64,000 bases of DNA from Vulcanimicrobiota bacterium (lineage in GTDB: Bacteria > Vulcanimicrobiota > Vulcanimicrobiia > Vulcanimicrobiales > Vulcanimicrobiaceae): contig PLJL01000004.1 of assembly GCA_003140215.1 (NCBI GenBank), forward strand, positions 632,661-696,660, in the 5' to 3' direction. This document shows, piece after piece, positions 8,677 to 19,473 of the stretch. The position numbers and the translations under genes are program-made. Every line of letters starts with the position of its first letter. Position 1 is the stretch's first letter. A model generated the notes under the pieces. That model was not told where the DNA came from. It saw only the letters and a list, made by a program, of their open reading frames with translations, and ran no database searches.

Positions 8677-9633
8677 ATGTTCTTAAAGGTCTTCGCGTTT
8701 TGCGCCGTTGCGTCGTTACTCGGCGGCTGTTCAGCCGGCCAGAGTGCCAGTTCCGTGCCCGGAACGAGGCACACCCAGTCGATCGTCCTCCATCCGAATG
8801 CGCCGCCCGAGACCGGCGGCGGGACGAGCCCGTACCTCCCGCCAGGCGGGCCCGGGAACTGCGACGCATCGAGCCCCGTGTGCGCTGGGCCTTGGGACTT
8901 CGGGACTCCGGCGAATTACGTGTGGGACCCGAGCGGATTTGCCGGCTTCGCCGGAACCGGATACTTTTCATACACCGTTATATGCTCAAACCCCACCGAT
9001 TGCGCCAACGCGGGATATCCCGGCGAGGACCTGGTGATCAACCAACACTACAACCGCAACAATCCCGGGATCCCATATTCGAACAGCGGAGTGGACCCGA
9101 CCGGCCAGTACAGTGGCTGTTTCAACGATCCGGATTTCGGCACGTCGTGCGCATTTCAGCTCGCGAATGTTGGACCGGCGAAAGCTGGTTTGTCCTGCGA
9201 GGGTTCGGCTAAATCGATAGGCGGTTGGTTCAATGGCGTTGATACGCAAGCCAACGAGATCAAGCAGATCGACGAAGTGCAGTTCGTCGGACCGGGATTA
9301 CAGCTAATCGTCGGCTGGGTCTATGAGACATTCGGCTCCGGTAACTTCTTCCAGCCAAATGCTCAAGTTGGCGCAACCGGCGGTACTCCTGTTGTACAGA
9401 TCGGCGTTTCATCGACGAGCCCCGCGGTTCCGATCGGAGCAATCACCGGCGGCAACATCTCAAGCGCGGTCAACGCATGGTTCCAGTTGGTTAACATTGT
9501 TCCGAGCTCTGCCACCGCCCCTGCTTTCCTGATTAAGGCAATGGCGAAGGGCTCGAAGCTAGCCGCGAATCCCTGTTTCAGTCCCGCGTGGGACGGCGTG
9601 GCCACTCAAACAAAGTTGCGGCACACGCAGTGA
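8677..9633 (+). CDS. Predicted lipoprotein of a small secreted-protein family
   Basis: 318 residues with no family I recognise. A signal sequence with lipobox LGGC (cysteine 18) marks it as a lipoprotein. The GAGGGAG Shine-Dalgarno at 8663-8669 is 7 nt before the ATG and fixes the start. The mature part is rich in Gly, Pro, Asn and aromatic residues with several cysteines (GNCDASSPVCAG, GCFNDPDFGTSCAF), which suggests disulphides and an extracellular beta-rich fold. The segment IVGWVYETFGSGNFFQPN resembles short stretches in the next two genes, so the three look like diverged relatives. The DNA here is more A/T-rich than the flanks. Its last codons overlap the next start (GTGA). Confidence 0.7.
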   Translation: MFLKVFAFCAVASLLGGCSAGQSASSVPGTRHTQSIVLHPNAPPETGGGTSPYLPPGGPGNCDASSPVCAGPWDFGTPANYVWDPSGFAGFAGTGYFSYTVICSNPTDCANAGYPGEDLVINQHYNRNNPGIPYSNSGVDPTGQYSGCFNDPDFGTSCAFQLANVGPAKAGLSCEGSAKSIGGWFNGVDTQANEIKQIDEVQFVGPGLQLIVGWVYETFGSGNFFQPNAQVGATGGTPVVQIGVSSTSPAVPIGAITGGNISSAVNAWFQLVNIVPSSATAPAFLIKAMAKGSKLAANPCFSPAWDGVATQTKLRHTQ

Positions 9634-10088
9634 TTCTCGCAATCCTGCTCAGCATGGCGAACGTGGGAACGTCCCCGGCTTCCCGCGGGGCGTGCCTGGA
9701 TTCGGCAAAGGTGGTGCCGATGAACATGCTGTCGGACAACTCGGCTTTGTCGGACGTCGTCCGAATCGATTCTCTCCGCTGGGACAATCGTGGACAGACC
9801 GAGATTATTGGGTTCGTCTATCGGTTGCAGAGAGGCGACTCGTGGTTCGGGACCCGCAGGCCGGTGAACATGACGCCGGCGGCCACCGACGAACTCGGTC
9901 GCTGGCTGAGGCTCGTCGTTGCAAAGCCGGCCGCTCTTCGGATGCAACCCATCGAAGCGCCGGGTAGCAGTGTCGCGCAGTATCAGCTTAGGGATGACTG
10001 GCGCCGCACGCTGTCCGGCCAGCACTTGTCGACGGCAATTTGCGTCGCGTGGCCAAAGAACGAAACGCTACCGCCGCAGCCCAAGTAG
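9630..10088 (+). CDS. Small secreted protein, same family cluster
   Basis: About 152 residues if translation starts at GTG 9630, which overlaps the stop of the lipoprotein gene (GTGA); an in-frame GTG at 9588 would add 14 residues. The first 20 residues form a short signal peptide ending near SPASRGA. The mature part has no recognised domain. It contains IIGFVYRLQRGDSWFG, similar to segments in both neighbours, and ends with ICVAWPKNETLPPQPK. A second, shortened copy of this gene lies at 10647-10814: it shares the signal peptide, the DSAKVVPMNMLSDNS segment and the C-terminal end. Confidence 0.6.
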   Translation: MILAILLSMANVGTSPASRGACLDSAKVVPMNMLSDNSALSDVVRIDSLRWDNRGQTEIIGFVYRLQRGDSWFGTRRPVNMTPAATDELGRWLRLVVAKPAALRMQPIEAPGSSVAQYQLRDDWRRTLSGQHLSTAICVAWPKNETLPPQPK

Positions 10089-10102
10089 AAGCGGCCCCAA
10101 TC

Positions 10103-10618
10103 GTGAAACTCTTTGTCGCCATTCCCGTCCCGTTTGCCGCTCTCGCACGGCCAACGACGCGTGTGGCGCGGCTGGCTCTACTGATTCTGGTCTTCGGGAA
10201 CGCATCGACAGCATCCGCGGCGCTCGGAGCCCAGGCAGCACGTGGGGACAACTGTACTCCGTTCAACTCGTTCAAGGTTGGCTATGCTGTTCCAGGGGGA
10301 ACCATCGTCCAGCAGAGCATCATCCTCGTGGATGGATGGTTAGTCGCAGGATGGATTCTCCGCACGGTGTCAGGGAAGCGATACTATCTTCCGAATCCCC
10401 GATACTTTGATCACTCGGTAGATGAATACAACGTGGCGGCTGGTCCGCCGGCTTTCGCTCTCATTCAGGCGCCTGGTCCAGACGCATTGAATAGAGCGTA
10501 TCGTGAGATCCGCAAGGTGAGGCGGGCGTACTCACAGCACGTCGATCGAGATTCGCTGCCGGATCTCCCTGCTGCGACGTTGGTCGAACCTTGCTTCGCG
10601 GAGCCCCTGCGACTGTGA
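10103..10618 (+). CDS. Small secreted protein, same family cluster
   Basis: About 171 residues from the GTG at 10103; an upstream in-frame start at 10040 would overlap the previous gene by 49 bp. The N-terminus has a long signal-like stretch ending in ASTASA. The mature part begins with a cysteine (DNCTPFNSF) and has another near the end (VEPCFAEP), so one disulphide is possible. The segment WLVAGWILRTVSGKRYYLPN lines up with IVGWVYETFGSGNFFQPN in the lipoprotein at 8677. I recognise no known domain. It probably belongs to the same transcript as the two genes before it. Confidence 0.55.
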   Translation: MKLFVAIPVPFAALARPTTRVARLALLILVFGNASTASAALGAQAARGDNCTPFNSFKVGYAVPGGTIVQQSIILVDGWLVAGWILRTVSGKRYYLPNPRYFDHSVDEYNVAAGPPAFALIQAPGPDALNRAYREIRKVRRAYSQHVDRDSLPDLPAATLVEPCFAEPLRL

Positions 10619-10646
10619 TCTTCGGAAGAACAGTGACGCACACGCA

Positions 10647-10814
10647 GTGATTGTTGCAATTCTGCTTGGTACAGCGATCTTGGTAACGCCGCCGGCTTCG
10701 CGTGGGGCGCGCCTGGATTCGGCGAAGGTCGTTCCGATGAACATGCTGTCGGACAACTCAGTGATCTGCGTTGCCTGGCCAAAGAGCGAGCCACGTCCAC
10801 TACAACCCAAATAG
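10647..10814 (+). pseudogene. Internally deleted copy of the 9630-10088 gene (55 codons)
   Basis: Translation from GTG 10647 gives 55 residues. The first 38 match the signal peptide and early mature part of the 9630 gene (DSAKVVPMNMLSDNS is identical), and the last 16 match its C-terminus (ICVAWPK, then E and QPK at the end). About 110 codons in between are missing, and the junction is in frame. Upstream DNA is also shared (CACACGCAGTGATT). This is most simply a tandem duplicate that suffered an in-frame internal deletion. It could still make a secreted peptide of about 35 residues, so relic and mini-gene are both possible. Confidence 0.65.
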
Positions 10815-10845
10815 AGCCGCCGTCGGCCGACAACCGCGGCGCGAG

Positions 10846-12324
10846 TTAATTCAGAATGCCGAGTTGGCGGGCATTCTCTACGGCGTGTGCGCGGTTTCTG
10901 GCGCCGAGCTTTTCGTAGATGCTTTCGACTTGCCGTGCGACCGTGTTCTTCGACTTTGCGAGTTCACGGGCGATTTCAGTGAGCGTTGCGCCGGTTGGGA
11001 GGGCGCGGAGCACTTGCAATTCAGCCGGTGTCAGCCCATTTCGTGGACGAGCCGCATTTGCGCTCACCGATGCGACTCGAGCGAACTCGGCGTAACCGCG
11101 GAACACCTCGGGAAAGTCCGCAGTGTCGATCGACTGCGCCGTCAAGAGCGACAGATACCGATGGCCTGGATCGAACCGCGCCGAAAGGGCGCGTTCGCCG
11201 CGCACTCGGTCGCCGATTACGAAGCACGTCGCCGCAGCCAGGATCCGAGCTGTCTCCCGGTAGCGGCGTAGGTAGAGCGGTTCGTCCTCGGCACCAGCCT
11301 CCGTCAGTTGGAACGCCGCACGGGACCGGGCTCTGGCCGCATCGACATCCCATCGAGCTGCCTCTATCAAAGATCGAAGCGACTCGAGCATGGCGGCCTC
11401 TTGCTGAGATTTTGCGGTTGCGGTTCCCGCGACGATAGCTGTCTCGGCCGCGCCGAAGTCTGCGGTCCAGCCGAAACCGAGAATCTCGCCGAGTAGATAT
11501 GGATAGTTCTCTTGATGCTGCTGCGGAGCGGAATAAGAACGCAAGCGCTCGTGTAGGGATTCGCAAGCTGGCGCGTCGAAGCGTTCTGCTGCGGCTGAGA
11601 ATGACCCGGCGAGCGCCGACCGGAGAATTGCCTGGTGCCCGGCACGCTCTGCGTTCATGACCATGCGAGCATAAAATTCGGCCGCCATTTGGGAATCTCG
11701 CTTCCAGTCTTGTGCGACTACGCCCGCTATCGAGTGGCACGAAGTGGCACCGACGAACGCCCCGTGCGCCTCGTAGAGGTGTGCCGCTTCGAGCGAGAGT
11801 TCCATCGCGTCATAAAAGTCGCTGCGATAGAAGGCTGCCAACGAGCAACGAAGCAAGACCTGCGCGAGAATGAGTGGAGCATCACCGCTCCGAGCTGATG
11901 CCGCCGCCTTTCTCGCCAGGAAACGACTCTGCGATCGTCGGCCGCCAACGGCGTGCAGCATAGACTCTTTGGCCTGCTGTGCCGGTATTAGTCGAGGCGG
12001 CGCGGCGCGCTCGGCGGCGACAGCATTCTCGAGGCCGGCATAGTCGCCGATGCTCATGAGAGTCGCACACAGGAGGTCGTTGATGTACCAGCGGTCATCA
12101 TCCGTTGCCTTTCGATGCTTTAAGGCGCGGCGTAGTAGCGCGATCGCGCCCTGCGTGTCGCAATCAAAGGAGCACGTTAGCGCTCGCAACGTAAGATCCG
12201 CAGGCATGGAGCAGCCATTCATATCGCGTAGCGCTTGGCGCAACGTTCGTGCGGTCGCTGTTAGGGCGAACTGATGAACGGAGGCGAGCGTGATTGTTGA
12301 CGTTTCGGCACCCGCGCGAGTCAT
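10846..12324 (-). CDS. LuxR-family transcriptional regulator with long helical-repeat N-terminus
   Basis: 492 residues. The C-terminal 65 residues are a LuxR/GerE helix-turn-helix: GLTPAELQVLRALPTGATL, then EIARELAKSKNTVARQVESI and YEKLGARNRAHAVENARQLG. The first 400 residues are Ala-rich helices resembling TPR-like repeats (as in MalT-type regulators), with no NTPase P-loop and no receiver domain, so the input may be a protein or peptide ligand. It points toward the small secreted-protein cluster and is divergent from a paralogue at 12639. Base composition is more A/T-rich than the paralogue, which hints at different histories or constraints. Confidence 0.8.
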   Translation of the reverse strand: MTRAGAETSTITLASVHQFALTATARTLRQALRDMNGCSMPADLTLRALTCSFDCDTQGAIALLRRALKHRKATDDDRWYINDLLCATLMSIGDYAGLENAVAAERAAPPRLIPAQQAKESMLHAVGGRRSQSRFLARKAAASARSGDAPLILAQVLLRCSLAAFYRSDFYDAMELSLEAAHLYEAHGAFVGATSCHSIAGVVAQDWKRDSQMAAEFYARMVMNAERAGHQAILRSALAGSFSAAAERFDAPACESLHERLRSYSAPQQHQENYPYLLGEILGFGWTADFGAAETAIVAGTATAKSQQEAAMLESLRSLIEAARWDVDAARARSRAAFQLTEAGAEDEPLYLRRYRETARILAAATCFVIGDRVRGERALSARFDPGHRYLSLLTAQSIDTADFPEVFRGYAEFARVASVSANAARPRNGLTPAELQVLRALPTGATLTEIARELAKSKNTVARQVESIYEKLGARNRAHAVENARQLGILN

Positions 12325-12404
12325 AGGCCGCTACTTCTTGAAAACGAGACACGGCGTTCGCCGGTTCTGGTGACACGGTTGGCTGGGCAAACGCACGCTC
12401 CTCT

Positions 12405-12419
12405 TTGCTATGCAAGCAA
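12405..12419. repeat. Inverted repeat, candidate operator
   Basis: TTGCT and AGCAA are perfect 5-bp arms around the self-complementary-like centre ATGCA. It lies 81 bp upstream of the minus-strand LuxR-type gene. The size fits a dimeric helix-turn-helix protein. Not proven. Confidence 0.35.
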
Positions 12420-12496
12420 TCGGCGCGTCCAAAGGCAATAACGAACGTAGCTGATTATTGCTACTACCGCGTTTGCTCGCCCGCTATGCGCCCGTA

Positions 12497-12512
12497 CTGA
12501 ACAGGAGTTCAG
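12497..12512. repeat. Inverted repeat, candidate operator
   Basis: CTGAAC and GTTCAG are perfect 6-bp arms with a 4-nt spacer (AGGA). It lies about 127 bp before the ATG of the plus-strand LuxR-type gene, where an operator or activator site would be expected. The related half-site ATTCAG follows at 12518-12523. Confidence 0.4.
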
Positions 12513-12638
12513 GCGGGATTCAGAAAGTGTGACGGCGATGGGCCGCGCCGGGGAATTCTGCGGCTTGTCGCGCCCTTGCGGGCTCGGTCAGGTGATCGGT
12601 GCGTCGGTAGAGCGCGGCGGCCGCTTCCAACCAGGACG

Positions 12639-14126
12639 ATGCTGAACGGTCCCGAGCACCAGCCGATCGTTTCGCTGGAGCGCTTCTATGAGGTCGCAAG
12701 CGAGGGCCACCCGGCCGAGATCGATGCGCTGCTAGCGCGTTTTCCGGCCTCGGCGCGGATCCGCGATCCGATTGCGATTGGCTTGCGAGCGATGAAGTCG
12801 GTGACGGGCGGCGATATCCCGGGTGGCCTGGCGCTCCTGAAGCGCGCGGTGGGCCACTGCGAAGGCAGCGTGCGCCAATATCTTCTCGAGCTCCTTATCC
12901 CCTTGCTTTTCAGCACGCACCAAATTGACGCGGCAGAAGAAGCGCTCGATGAGGTCACCGATGAGGTTGCGGAGCTGCGGCCGGCCTTCGCCGCTTTGCG
13001 AGCCGTGATTGCCGCCCGCAAAGGAAACGACACAGCCAGCGCCTGGTTCGCTCGCGAGGCGCTCGCGACAGGGCGCGGGGTCGACAATCCGATCATTGTC
13101 GGTAAGGTACTGCAGCGCACCGCGATGGCGGCATTCTATCGTGAAGACTTCGAAGAAGCGCAGGATCGCGCGCTCGAATCGGCACGGTGGCACGAGCGCC
13201 TCGAATCACACCGCAACGCCGCGCGGTCATACTCGATCCTGTACGTCATCGCCCACGACCTCGTCGGCGATGCAGACGTGGCGAGGTACTATGCTCGACG
13301 CATGACCATGAGTGCGCACCTCGCGGAAGACCGGTCGTTGGAGAACTGGGGCGTGCTGGCACAGCTCGACGTCGCTGCCGAGGCAGGCGACGAACGGCGT
13401 CTGACATCGCTGCGCGGCCGTCTCCTGGCCAACCCGCTCAACGAACAATACTACCGCGAACGCTTTCAGTACATGATCGCCGACGTGCTTTCTCAAGGCT
13501 GGAGCGGCCGCTTCGACGCCGTTCGCGTTGCCTTGACGTCGCTTCGGAACGTGCAAGACCTTTCGCTTGCAGAGCGCTCGCTGTGCGACGCGCTCTTGGC
13601 AGTCGTCGCGCTGTCGGTCTGGCACACCGACCTGGCTCGGCGATTGGCGCGCCGCACCATCAGCCAAACAGTCGAGCGTTCCGGGAAGGAGGCGCTCTTC
13701 GACGCCCGCCGCCGGCGCCTGGCGCGCATCCTCGCAGCCGCGGTCTGCCTCGTCATCGGCGACACGGTGCGCGGCCGGCGTGCGCTATCGCGGGCGGCCG
13801 ATCCCGAGCAGATATTCGCGGGGATCATCGACGTTCACGGCATGGACGAAAGCCGCACGCCCCCCGTTATGCTCGGCTACGCGAAATTCCTCAACGAGGC
13901 GTGTCGTGCCGCGAGCAGCGCGCGCCCGCGTCACGGGTTGACAGTTGCCGAGCTCGAGATCCTCAACGCCTTGCCTGCCGGGCTGACCCTGGCCGCAATC
14001 GCATCCACGCTTGGTAAGTCGAAGAAGACGGTCGAGCGACAAGTGGGAAACATCTATGCCAAGCTGCAGGTCGGCAACCGGGCGCAAGCGATCCAGCGCG
14101 CGCGGGACCTCGGCATCTACTCCTAA
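12639..14126 (+). CDS. LuxR-family transcriptional regulator, paralogue of the 10846-12324 gene
   Basis: 495 residues from the ATG at 12639 (in-frame codons back to 12576 look like upstream shadow). The C-terminus is a LuxR/GerE helix-turn-helix: GLTVAELEILNALPAGLTL, then IASTLGKSKKTVERQVGNI and YAKLQVGNRAQAIQRARDLG. It matches the divergent neighbour closely, and the two proteins have almost equal length. The N-terminal 420 residues are Ala/Leu/Arg-rich helices of TPR-like character with no P-loop. The pair probably arose by duplication and may cross-regulate through the shared 314-bp region. Downstream, after 135 bp, lie the 30-codon ORF and HD-GYP genes, possible targets. Confidence 0.82.
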   Translation: MLNGPEHQPIVSLERFYEVASEGHPAEIDALLARFPASARIRDPIAIGLRAMKSVTGGDIPGGLALLKRAVGHCEGSVRQYLLELLIPLLFSTHQIDAAEEALDEVTDEVAELRPAFAALRAVIAARKGNDTASAWFAREALATGRGVDNPIIVGKVLQRTAMAAFYREDFEEAQDRALESARWHERLESHRNAARSYSILYVIAHDLVGDADVARYYARRMTMSAHLAEDRSLENWGVLAQLDVAAEAGDERRLTSLRGRLLANPLNEQYYRERFQYMIADVLSQGWSGRFDAVRVALTSLRNVQDLSLAERSLCDALLAVVALSVWHTDLARRLARRTISQTVERSGKEALFDARRRRLARILAAAVCLVIGDTVRGRRALSRAADPEQIFAGIIDVHGMDESRTPPVMLGYAKFLNEACRAASSARPRHGLTVAELEILNALPAGLTLAAIASTLGKSKKTVERQVGNIYAKLQVGNRAQAIQRARDLGIYS

Positions 14127-14261
14127 ACCTTCGCGGCCGACAAACCCGGTCGCGACGCGGCTTTTCGGCGGGAATGAGGCGTACGCCCCATGCGCGGGGC
14201 GGTGCCTATCGCATATGCTCTCCGTACTTCCCTCCCCCGGAGCTTTCTAGGAGAGCCGGTT

Positions 14262-14354
14262 ATGGTTGATTTATCGCACCTGTTGGGGTCGGTCCTCAAC
14301 ACGGTGCTTGCCCTCGTCCACGGCACGGGCAGCATCCCCCCGATCCTGGGTTAA
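14262..14354 (+). CDS. 30-residue hydrophobic peptide ORF with strong ribosome binding site
   Basis: A 30-codon ORF (ATG 14262, TAA 14352-14354). AGGAGAG at 14249-14255 is an excellent Shine-Dalgarno sequence 6 nt before the ATG, among the best in the window. The peptide begins MVDLSHLLGS, continues as a Leu/Val-rich amphipathic stretch and ends GTGSIPPILG. It has no signal-peptide charge pattern. It ends 6 nt before the ATG of the next gene. It may be a small membrane or signalling peptide, or a leader ORF that controls translation of the following gene. No known family is recognised. Confidence 0.5.
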   Translation: MVDLSHLLGSVLNTVLALVHGTGSIPPILG

Positions 14355-14360
14355 CGCGCC

Positions 14361-14735
14361 ATGTATCAGCTAGCAGAAGACCGCCGCCCGATCGACAAGA
14401 CGCGGCTTTTCATCGACTCGTGCACCTCGATGCTCCCGACCGCCGAGAACATGCACCTCGTTCGCTCCGCAGCCGCGTTGGTTCGCAGTGTCGTCAACGG
14501 CGCCGACATCAAGCCCCTGCGCGAACTCGTTCGCTGCGCCGGTGAGTGGTGCGCTGAGATCGACGACGTGCTCGCAGCCGCCGGCCAGACCGTGGTCGAC
14601 GAGATGTCCGAGCTGTCGCGTATCAACCTTCACGACGTCATTCGTCGCGTCGCCCAAATCGAGCGTGACGTGCTCGCGACCACCGGGTGTCGCCGTGATA
14701 TGGAAGGGAACGTCCGCACGGCTTACGCAGGGTAG
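14361..14735 (+). CDS. Hypothetical 124-residue helical protein
   Basis: No family recognised. The protein is mostly helical, with no signal peptide or membrane segment. It has several cysteines (one in FIDSCTS, CAGEWCAEIDD and TTGCRRD), which could be structural or metal-binding, though no clear motif forms. It starts 6 nt after the 30-codon ORF and ends 63 bp before the HD-GYP gene on the same strand, so a three-gene transcript is likely. The position before a cyclic-di-GMP phosphodiesterase suggests, weakly, a sensory or partner protein. Confidence 0.6.
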   Translation: MYQLAEDRRPIDKTRLFIDSCTSMLPTAENMHLVRSAAALVRSVVNGADIKPLRELVRCAGEWCAEIDDVLAAAGQTVVDEMSELSRINLHDVIRRVAQIERDVLATTGCRRDMEGNVRTAYAG

Positions 14736-14798
14736 CGCACGCCGCGGCACCCGCGCCGCACAGCGTCGCTCTGCGAACGCAAAGACGGATCTACGCGC

Positions 14799-15854
14799 AT
14801 GCATGACGACAACCGCTCGCACGGCCACACCAGCCGCGCTCAGATAGCCGAACTCCTCGACGAACGCCGCGTCGAGGTCGCCAACGCCATTGTCGCACGG
14901 ATGCGTCAATGCGATGAAGTTTGCGTGTCGCCGCTCATCGTGCGCACGCTGGTCCATGCGCTCTCGCAATCGATCGCGGAGAGCTTGCCCGACGTCGTGG
15001 TCCACTGGTCCCGCATGGTTTCACACGCGCACCCCGCGCCGATCGTCCTGGCGATGGTCGAGACCGCCTGCGAGGTCGCCGAAGAGCTCGCGCACGCCGA
15101 GCACGCCGACATGGCGACGATCGTCGTCTTTCTCGAGATCGTCAAGTCGCGCGCCGCGACGCAGTCCCTCGACGACGTGGTGTCGTCGGGCGCGGACGAG
15201 CCGGCGCTGCAGACTGCGATCCAGAGTCTGCTCGCGATGCTGCGCGCACGCGACGACGCAACCTGCAATCATTCACGCGCCACCGGCGAGTGGGGCGGAC
15301 GAATCGCGCGCCGGATGGGCCTGGCCCCCGGAGTGTGCGAACGCATCGTCAAAGCCGGCATCCTCCACGACATCGGCAAGATCCGCGTCCCCGACGCGAT
15401 CCTGTTCAAGCCGTCCGCCCTCGAGGCCGACGAGTGGGAGATCATGAAGCGCCACGCGCAATCCGGCGCCGACATCCTCTCGGAGATCCCCGCGCTCGCC
15501 GAGTACGCGCCGATCGTGGGCACGCATCACGAGCGCTTCGACGGCCGCGGCTACCCGTTCGGCCTGTTCGGTGAGGAGATCTCGCTGGAGTCGCGGGTGG
15601 TGTCCGTCGCCGACTCCTTCCACGCGATGGTGAGCGACCGGCCGTACCGCCGCGCGCTGACCTACGGCGAGGCGATCGCCGCGCTGACCGACGGCCGCGG
15701 ACGCCAGTGGGACGCAGAGATCACCGACATCATGATCGCGCTGGCGGCCGAGGAGCGCAACACCTCCGCCGACGCCGGCCTGATGGCGATCTCGACCTCG
15801 TTCTTCGGCGACCCGGCCCGCATCTCGCTCCCCGGAAGTTTGCGCGCGATCTAG
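14799..15854 (+). CDS. HD-GYP domain phosphodiesterase
   Basis: 351 residues. The C-terminal domain (about 150-330) carries the full HD-GYP signature: HSR at 158-160, HDIGK at 190-194, and HHERFDGRGYP at 243-253. The metal ligands are therefore kept and activity is likely: hydrolysis of cyclic-di-GMP (or a related cyclic dinucleotide), which controls motility, biofilm and surface polysaccharide. The N-terminal 145 residues are helical and of unknown fold, perhaps a sensory domain. There is no membrane segment and no receiver domain. It ends 7 bp before the convergent end of mfd. Confidence 0.92.
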   Translation: MHDDNRSHGHTSRAQIAELLDERRVEVANAIVARMRQCDEVCVSPLIVRTLVHALSQSIAESLPDVVVHWSRMVSHAHPAPIVLAMVETACEVAEELAHAEHADMATIVVFLEIVKSRAATQSLDDVVSSGADEPALQTAIQSLLAMLRARDDATCNHSRATGEWGGRIARRMGLAPGVCERIVKAGILHDIGKIRVPDAILFKPSALEADEWEIMKRHAQSGADILSEIPALAEYAPIVGTHHERFDGRGYPFGLFGEEISLESRVVSVADSFHAMVSDRPYRRALTYGEAIAALTDGRGRQWDAEITDIMIALAAEERNTSADAGLMAISTSFFGDPARISLPGSLRAI

Positions 15855-15861
15855 CCCGCTC

Positions 15862-19419
<3,558 letters not shown>

Positions 19420-19473
19420 AGGCCACCGAGGATATCACGGCGCGGTCGCCGTCGCCATGCCTCTGCGGCCGGG

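Larger units (their letters stand above)
12325..12638. promoter_or_regulatory. Divergent control region between two LuxR-type genes
   Basis: 314 bp without a convincing gene. It must hold both promoters. Two inverted repeats stand out: TTGCT-ATGCA-AGCAA at 12405-12419 and CTGAAC-AGGA-GTTCAG at 12497-12512. Either could be an operator for one or both regulators. The middle part (about 12420-12480) is the most A/T-rich and the likeliest promoter position, though I see no strong -10/-35 pair. Confidence 0.5.

Noticed and set aside
12538..12645. 35-codon ORF overlapping the start of the plus-strand LuxR-type gene
   Set aside because: No Shine-Dalgarno sequence, no recognisable peptide pattern; such ORFs arise often by chance in GC-rich DNA.
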